Assembly: GCA_951640165.1 (NCBI GenBank)
Contig: OX621241.1
Span: forward strand, 5,838,001-5,902,000
Length of the DNA stretch: 64,000 nucleotides
Origin: Pseudoips prasinana
Lineage: Eukaryota; Arthropoda; Insecta; Lepidoptera; Nolidae
Direction: 5' to 3'
The position numbers and the translations under genes are program-made. How positions within the stretch are numbered: the first letter of the stretch is position 1; every line of letters starts with the position of its first letter. The notes under the pieces were generated by a model. That model was not told the DNA's origin. It searched no databases and saw nothing but the letters and a program-made list of their open reading frames with translations. Below, in pieces: positions 57,676-64,000 of this stretch.

Positions 57676-58014
57676 TTTTTTTTTAATTATCTAGCTATAC
57701 ATATATAACTTGCTTAAGTTACGTAAAAAATATTAAATAAAAATCAAACGTAACGCAGGCCAGGTCTTATGTTTTTATTTGTTGTTTAAGTTTTGAAAAT
57801 GTGTATTGTGAGTTATTAACGAAACAGCTGACCTCATATTCAATAGACGTATCTACTCAGAGAATATCACCCATCTATGGACTGACCGCGAATCTAACTG
57901 ATGAGAGCCAGACCTATGAGCACCTACAAACTATTAGTTGAGTATAAGATTGGTGAACATTGGGTGCTGTGCTGGTTCGTGTGTTGGTTTACTGCTGTGT
58001 GGTGACGGCATAGA

Positions 58015-58176
58015 ATATCATCACCCCATCTCACCCCCTGGGGGGCTTAGAAATCGTCCGAGGGAATACCTACCAGAGAACGGGCGGCAGAGTTTTTCTG
58101 TGAACCATCAAACTGCGATCGCCAACCCGTCTGCTCAGCATGGCTATTATTGCATAATAGCCATGCTGAGCAGACG
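58015..58176. repeat. repeat fragment ending in a perfect palindrome
   Basis: 58090-58130 shares the TTTTTCTGTGAACCATCAAA block with 63085-63110. 58128-58150 and 58154-58176 are exact 23-bp inverses with a 3-nt loop. Confidence 0.85.
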
Positions 58177-58585
58177 TACTTTGGCTAATATGATGATGAA
58201 ACGTTGGGTACAAGATGATATAGAGGTAGTTATAGAATTTGTTACAGCCCTGCCTAAAAAATTTGGAAGATTGCTATAGTTTGAAAAATGTACTCTTAAT
58301 AAGTAAGGTGATGGAGAAAATTTCCAAAATTAATTGGATAATTATAAGTACCTTACTGAACAATGGGTTTTAGTATTTAATCGCTGTTATTTTGATATAT
58401 TTGCTATTATTATTTTACAACTCTTTTTTCATATAAACCTTCTCCTGACAATGATGAACACATAAAAGAAAGGCTTATTCAATTTGGAGCTATGAGCTTA
58501 CAAACATTTTGGTGATTCATTTTATTTATATAGATAGAACATTCAAAATCTATTTAGTTTTAAGGTTAATTTAAAATAAATTATT

Positions 58586-59596
58586 TTTTACATTTCTTAC
58601 TTGGGCAATAGAATTCAGAAGGTTGATATAAATGGTAAAAAATCTGCGGGATCCCCAGTGGTAATGGGCGTTACACAGGGATCGATTCTCGGCCCATTCT
58701 TATTTTTAATCTATATTAATGACTTACCCTACTATGTAAGGGATAAAAATGAGATTGTTTTGTTTGCGGATGATACTTCATTGACGTTTAAAATAAATCG
58801 ACAATTACGCAATTTTGACGAAGTAAATGACGCAATCTCTAAAGTTGTTCATTGGTTTAATGCTAATAATCTTTTGCTAAATGACAAGAAAACTAAAGTC
58901 ATCAAATTCTCTACACCTAATGTGAAACAGGTGGCTACCAATGTACAGCTTAATGGGGCTGGATTGACCCCAGTTGAGTCAACTGTGTTCTTGGGTATCA
59001 CAATTGATTCAAAACTACAATGGGGCCCACAAATAGAAAAACTATCAGGCAAATTAAGTTCTGCTGCATATGCTGTTAAAACTATAAGACGGCTTACTGA
59101 TGTGCATACGGCTAGAATGGTTTATTTCAGTTATTTTCATAATATAATGTCCTATGGAATTCTTCTCTGGGGTAGCGCTGCGGACATTAACACCATATTT
59201 GTATTGCAAAAAAGAGCTGTAAGAGCGATATATAAACTTGGTCCGCGAGAATCTTTGAGAGAGAAGTTTAAAGAGATTAACATTCTGACTGTGGCATGTC
59301 AGTATATATATGACAATCTAATTTATATGCATAAATATAAAGACTCCTTCTGTAAAAGGAGTGATACTCATAATATAAATACTAGATATAAGCATAACTT
59401 TGTGTTACATACCACCCGTCTCCACAAAGTAAGTAACTCTTTTATGGGGTAATGTATAAGATTCTATAACAAACTTCCCAATGATATCCGAGAAATGTCT
59501 ATGAATAAGTTTAAAAGAATTATAAAAGCCAAATTGTGTAGCAGGGCTTTCTACAAAACTTCTGATTATTTATGTGACAAAACAGCTTGGGATTGA
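58586..59596 (+). pseudogene. jockey/CR1-like reverse transcriptase, one stop
   Basis: 5'-truncated LINE ORF2. It opens with YLGNRIQKVDI, then GVTQGSILGPFLFLIYINDL and the catalytic VLFADDTSLTF, then WFNANNLLLNDKKTKVIKFS and the thumb region YFHNIMSYGILLWGSAADIN. The frame meets TAA at 59450-59452 and resumes as CIRFYNKLPNDIREMS to a natural TGA at 59594-59596. The endonuclease and N-terminal RT parts are missing, so it is inactive. The same family is at 9284-10085 (-). Confidence 0.88.
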
Positions 59597-59800
59597 GTCG
59601 CTCTAAATTAACACATTTAAATACAATGAAATTTTATGTAAGAAATAAATATTTTAAAAAAGGATTCCTACTGAGTTTTCTGGCAGTGTTTCTCAGTAGC
59701 TGCCACATCATGCACTGCACGGTAGGGTAAAAAAAATTGACAATTCCACACAAATGTAATGTTTTAACGGAATAAATGACTTTTTCATTTTCATTTTTCA
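59597..59800 (+). mobile_element. 3' UTR and tail of the LINE
   Basis: Contains AGGATTCCTACTGAGTTTTC, the CACGGTAGGGTAA block and a terminal (TTTTCA)n tail at about 59779-59812. The same UTR is found at 24075-24365 and 31525-31600. Confidence 0.75.
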
Positions 59801-59812
59801 TTTTCATTTTCT

Positions 59813-60169
59813 TAATTACTCATTACTTCTGAATGGTAAAATTATTAATACAAACCACAAAGTCCATCATGCATAACTATTATGAAATGTTGGCATTTTC
59901 AAAATGGTCATACAACCAAATTGGTACCCTCTATGTGCTTGGTCTAGGAACAATTATGAATAGTAATATTTTTATTTCTATTAAAAGTGGTACATTGCAT
60001 GTCATTCGTTATCAAAACATGGATATTGAACTAAAATTCATAATATATCTTTTATGTGATTTTATCTCATAATCCAGTTTCTTATCTCATTTGGTTACTA
60101 CAACAAAAAAAAAATCATGACATAATTTTTATATAATTTGGTTACTATTACTACTACAAAAATAATAAT
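59813..60169. other. no supported gene
   Basis: AT-rich; nothing recognised. Confidence 0.4.
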
Positions 60170-60345
60170 CCTACTAATATTATAAAGGTGAAAGTTTGTG
60201 AGTGTGTATGTTTGTTACTTCTTCATGTCTAAACAACTGGAGCGATTTTAATAAAATTTGGTATGGAGTTAGCTGACACCCTGAATTAACACATAGGCTA
60301 TATTATATAAAGTTTAATGTGGGTAAAACTGTGGGGCACAGCTAG
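60170..60345 (+). repeat. dispersed repeat B
   Basis: Plus-strand copy: ATTATAAAGGTGAAAGTTTG to GGGGCACAGCTAGT. Confidence 0.7.
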
Positions 60346-60953
60346 TCATGTCATAAGTGTATCTTGTGGCTGCTTGCCTGCTGTTCAATTAACAGCCTAG
60401 CATTCAATATGATGGCTGGATAATAACCCCCAAATTATATTTAACCCAACAAAAATTACTGTGTATATACAAGTAAGTAGTAATTTCAATTAAAATTAGT
60501 GTGGACTACTCTAACTCCCAGAGTGATTAGTGCCAAGAAACACATGTATAAACACATGCTATAAATATTTACATAAGCCTAAATAATCATGCCTCAACTG
60601 TAGACCTAAAGTATGATCAAAATTAAAATAAAAAAAAAAAATTTTCATGATCCAAATTTAAATATAATGAACCATGGCCATGAGAGTCATTCATTATCTA
60701 TGTACCTATTTATTATGAATAAACATGGGTTTACTTTTTTTTATATGTATCCTGTGCCAGCAAAATAATAAGCTATATGAAAATCACCAAATATTGTAAT
60801 TTCTCTCTATTTCAGGTTGATTACTCTACTAGTATAATCCACCAAATTGATATATTTTCATTAAAAAAAAAACAATAATCAATAATAATATTACACTTAA
60901 TTATGTCCATTATACATTACCAGTCGTATTATAACAGCTATAAGAACAATAAA

Positions 60954-61042
60954 ACTATGAGTATAATCGCATAGTTATACTCATAGTATTTTAAACTTAT
61001 AATTTTCCTCTTACAATAAGAGGAAAATTATAAGTTTAAAAT
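60954..61042. repeat. two adjacent perfect palindromes
   Basis: 60954-60966/60975-60987 (13-bp arms, 8-nt loop) is directly followed by 60988-61013/61017-61042 (26-bp arms, 3-nt loop). Confidence 0.95.
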
Positions 61043-61337
61043 AGGAAAAAGCTACAATTTATTTATCAAGTGTATGTAAATTAAACAATAGACTCGTAGT
61101 AATCGGAAAAAAACTACAGTCATTAAACAAAAGTCTCGGTATCAAAAGAATCCAATAATAAAAACTTGGCTCAATGCCCTTCCTCCATAAACGTGTATCG
61201 TGCGTATTTAATATTCGTCGTCAAAGAAACGAAAATGATGACAAAAAAACTAACACAAAGACAGCTACGTCTATTTACACTTTTTAACGCAATGTTCAAC
61301 TTAATATTTATGAATAAGAATTTAGTTGATTACTTAC

Positions 61338-61415
61338 CGGTGGTGATATATCTCGAAAAAGTCGTGGTGAAACCGGCTCGGCAAACAAACTCGAGTGCTC
61401 TCCTGGCTCTCCCAT
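61338..61415 (-). CDS. first coding exon of an unidentified gene
   Basis: ATG at 61415, 26 codons in phase, ending at a perfect GTAAGT donor (phase 0). It encodes MGEPGEHSSLFAEPVSPRLF followed by RDISPP, a polar, Pro-rich N-terminus. GC content is well above the surroundings, as for a real exon. It is divergent from HIRA with about 900 bp between the two start codons, so the two may share a promoter region. I do not recognise the protein and found no second exon. The TMEM107-like exon farther left on the same strand could belong to it only by speculation. Confidence 0.55.
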
Positions 61416-62318
61416 AGCAGAGTTATCACCACGCATAGATGGCTTGTAAGGCTTAGAAATCTAGTCGGTATTAAAGTATCAGCTCCTCTCATACCGTATT
61501 CTATTAGGAAATTTATTTAATATTATTTTAGAAAGTACCGTAACGTAACATACACTTCAAAATGTGTACGACGATCATAGAATCGGATCCAATTTAGCCG
61601 TCAACTATGTGGTATTCGATGTAATATAACTAACGTTTCTTTCTTTCTTACGAAGCAATTTAAAGCAGGACAAAACAAAACCTTTGTAGCAATATTGTAT
61701 CTATGGAACGCTTATATCGTCGTTAATAGACATTGACAGAACTGAATTCACGCATGATGCAAAGTGGGTGAGAAAACGCGATTTTGAATACTTTGAGCAA
61801 AAGTGTATAGGTACAAAAACACCCAAAGTTTATATTTACAGTCGTTAGTCTCATTGGTGATTTTTATACTGTATTGTCCTATAAAATAAATTATTTATAC
61901 ACAATAACCCTCGTTATATCAGGCATGTATTCCATTACAATTAAATCTCGCGCTGGAATGAGAAATGTTCAGAATGCTTATTACAAACTTATATGTTTTG
62001 TTTTCAATTTCCAACTTAATAGAATGTATTAATATTAGACTTGAAGATGAAGGTACATGTTTTTTGTACAGTTTTAAAGATAATAACTACGCCGATTTTA
62101 TTTATTGAGGTACTTAAATCTTTTACTTGGTGTTATTTTCGTGTTTTTGTAAAACCTACAAATAAAAATATTTTTTTTACAGATTCTGAACGTTCTTCTA
62201 AAATTGCCGGGCGGTGTGTTGATGCTGTCAGTGTCATTTTTAATAAAATAAATAAAACTGTATTTATTTTGGTTATTTAGTATTGTTTTCAGTTAAACAT
62301 ACTATTAATACAATATAA
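61416..62318. promoter_or_regulatory. divergent intergenic region
   Basis: Lies between the minus-strand start at 61415 and the HIRA start at 62319 and should hold the 5' UTRs and promoters of both. No TATA box or named factor site is asserted. Confidence 0.4.
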
Positions 62319-62355
62319 ATGAAGCTCCTAAAACCCAGTTGGGTCAATCATGATG
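62319..62355 (+). CDS. HIRA exon 1
   Basis: ATG 62319 starts MKLLKPSWVNHD, the highly conserved HIRA N-terminus, then one base and a GTAAAT donor. The protein is the histone chaperone that deposits H3.3 outside S phase, in the nucleus. The exon is 12 codons plus one base, and its phase fits exon 2. Confidence 0.92.
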
Positions 62356-62444
62356 GTAAATAGTGTTTATTTTGAAGTGCTACAGCATGCAAAGTTGTCG
62401 AGGAGTTTGTTGATGAAAAAATGCATTTTCTCCAATTTTTTCAG

Positions 62445-62618
62445 ATAAACCTATATTTTCCGTGGATATTCATCCCACGGGTAAGCGGTTCGCTACTGGC
62501 GGACAAGGTGGGGACTCCGGTAGAGTCGTAGTATGGAATCTAAACCCGGTTTTGTTTGAGGCTGTCGAAGTGGACCCTGATATTCCTAAGATGCTTTGTC
62601 AAATGGATAACCATTTAG
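62445..62618 (+). CDS. HIRA exon 2
   Basis: 174 nt between TTTTTTCAG and GTGAGT. It reads KPIFSVDIHPTGKRFATGGQ, GGDSGRVVVWNLNPVLFEAV and then IPKMLCQMDNHL, a close match to the first WD40 blade of animal HIRA (recalled as GKPIFSVDIHPDGTKFATGG and IPKMLCQMDNHLA in human). It ends one base into the next codon, as expected for the Ala of HLA. The remaining WD repeats, B domain and C-terminus are beyond the right edge or in unseen exons. Confidence 0.95.
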
Positions 62619-64000
62619 GTGAGTGACTGGGGGGTCTCTGGTTATTATTACACTGATTTATTCACGTAGTGATAAATAAAGTGTGATTTCTTAAAAAGTT
62701 GAATCTTCTATTGTGATCTATTCTAAATTAAGAATGGGGTAATTTCAATGCGCATCCAATATCGCATATGTAAAATAGGGCCGCTTTAACGAAAGACAAA
62801 ATAGGCACCTTACTTATATAATATAGCAGTACAGAGTTGTGGTTATCTCTCTCAGTTATGGTTGTTAGTTTTGTTTCATTTAACTTGTTTCACAAGTCAT
62901 GTTAAATGAGGTAGATCACATAATTATAAATCAGTAAATGAATGTCTTGGGACAACTAAAATACTGCCATCTGATTGCAAACTAGGAAGACCCTGTACAA
63001 TGGTAACCAGACAACTGATCAACATACATAATATTATAGAGAAATTACACTCAGAACAAGTAATCATGCTCAAGGAAATCGAAAGTTTTTCTGTGAACTA
63101 TGACCATCAAACTGCAATCACCAACCTTCCTGTCAAGCATGGTGCTTATGGCAGCTCCCCCATTCTTTGGGGAGGCGAGCATATTATTAGCTATAGCAGT
63201 TGACTCTATTTGGCTGCCATGACAAACAAACAAATTTTCACATTGATATTTGTAGGATTAAAAATTTACCTACTTGAAACATACTCATAATATTTATTCC
63301 AATCTATTCATTGTACTTAGTGACCTCAAAATATGGATGTGCTATTAACGCTTCTGTGACAAAATTGTTCTGCGACTCACAATTATTTGAAAGCATGCTT
63401 GTGTAATACATATAAGCTTGATATTATTCTAATGCAACATAAAGTATTAGTACATTAACACATTTGTATATTGGTGTTAATATTCTAATGTACTATGCCA
63501 AATCATTGAATAATAATAATAATTCTTTATTTGTCCCAAGTAACATTGGAGGGATTTTTAAATAGTATTTGGTATATTTTACAGAGACTGGTGTCTGATA
63601 TAGGTAAAACCTATATTTCACATCACCAGATGACCCTTACTGGAATACAATTAATAGTTCAATTGGGCTAATAAGATTAAATTAAATTATAAAAAATATA
63701 GCTCTTTGAATAAAATTTAAAACAACATAAACAAGTGAATATCAACTGATCAACACTTTAAACCAAATGTTTGAATAATCTAACATTCATAATAAGAATG
63801 TTTTAACTAGGTTCAAACATTCATTCATTTGATTAGAATTTATTCATCAATTAATTCTAAATTTAACAATTATTGTAAATTATATGATATGATGTAACTA
63901 ACTCTCATTGAAATGTTTTGCTGTGCCCTACACAGCAGGGTATCATGTGTAACTTCTGTTAACAAATATTGTAAGACATGATATTGAGCAAATAAATTGA
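62619..64000. other. HIRA intron 2, no further exon seen
   Basis: Contains a repeat fragment at 63075-63190 (TTTTTCTGTGAACTATGACC; CATGGTGCTTATGGCAGC) and another at 63515-63670 (ATAATAATTCTTTATTTGTC; CATCACCAGATGACCC). The third HIRA exon was not found. Confidence 0.55.

Overview
The window looks like animal nuclear DNA, most likely from a moth or butterfly. It is AT-rich. Its few coding exons are short, flanked by GT/AG splice sites, and widely spaced in introns and intergenic DNA crowded with interspersed repeats. The repeats are of kinds common in lepidopteran genomes: several tRNA-headed SINEs, a 5S-rRNA-headed SINE, 5'-truncated LINEs, mariner-like elements and palindromic MITEs. There are no bacterial-style operons, and no rRNA or tRNA gene that can be separated from SINEs.

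Host genes, left to right. (1) Three symmetric exons on the + strand (2745-2822, 3163-3201, 7969-8035) form the 3' end of an unrecognised gene for an acidic protein, with a poly(A) signal at 8064. (2) Eight exons on the - strand (31975 down to 12995) encode the first 389 residues of an SLC2/GLUT-type sugar transporter. All phases agree. The exons for the last four membrane helices are not seen to the left. (3) One - strand exon at 34878-34992 resembles the ciliary transition-zone protein TMEM107. (4) A - strand first coding exon at 61338-61415 belongs to an unrecognised gene. (5) The first two exons of HIRA, the H3.3 histone chaperone, lie on + at 62319-62355 and 62445-62618 and are divergent from (4); the rest of HIRA is beyond the right edge.

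Transposons. The most striking pair is two full-length 2,468-bp copies of one element (5414-7881 and 46776-49243). Only one base difference was noticed between them. They have TA target duplications, terminal inverted repeats (TIRs) of about 495 bp, and the same intact Tc1/mariner-superfamily transposase with a DD41D spacing. A 1.29-kb mariner (36189-37476) has good TIRs and one nonsense codon. Older layers include a decayed mariner carrying a nested MITE (17073-17908), a QQDG-type transposase relic (4100-4850), an R4/Dong-like retrotransposon with a restriction-like endonuclease (20847-23640), LINE fragments, four palindromic or TIR-bearing MITE families and a 1.1-kb foldback element (11846-12941).

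The other theme is inverted duplication. Several palindromes have perfect arms of 18 to 55 bp, most with loops of only 3-4 nt, and one SINE carries a two-step fold-back copy. This looks like repeated template switching during replication, or an assembly or amplification artefact. Tandem repeats (43675-44640, 46250-46700, an exact 2 x 108-bp duplication) and two G17 tracts complete the picture. No new multigene system was found. The interest lies in the young DD41D element and in the fold-back mutations.
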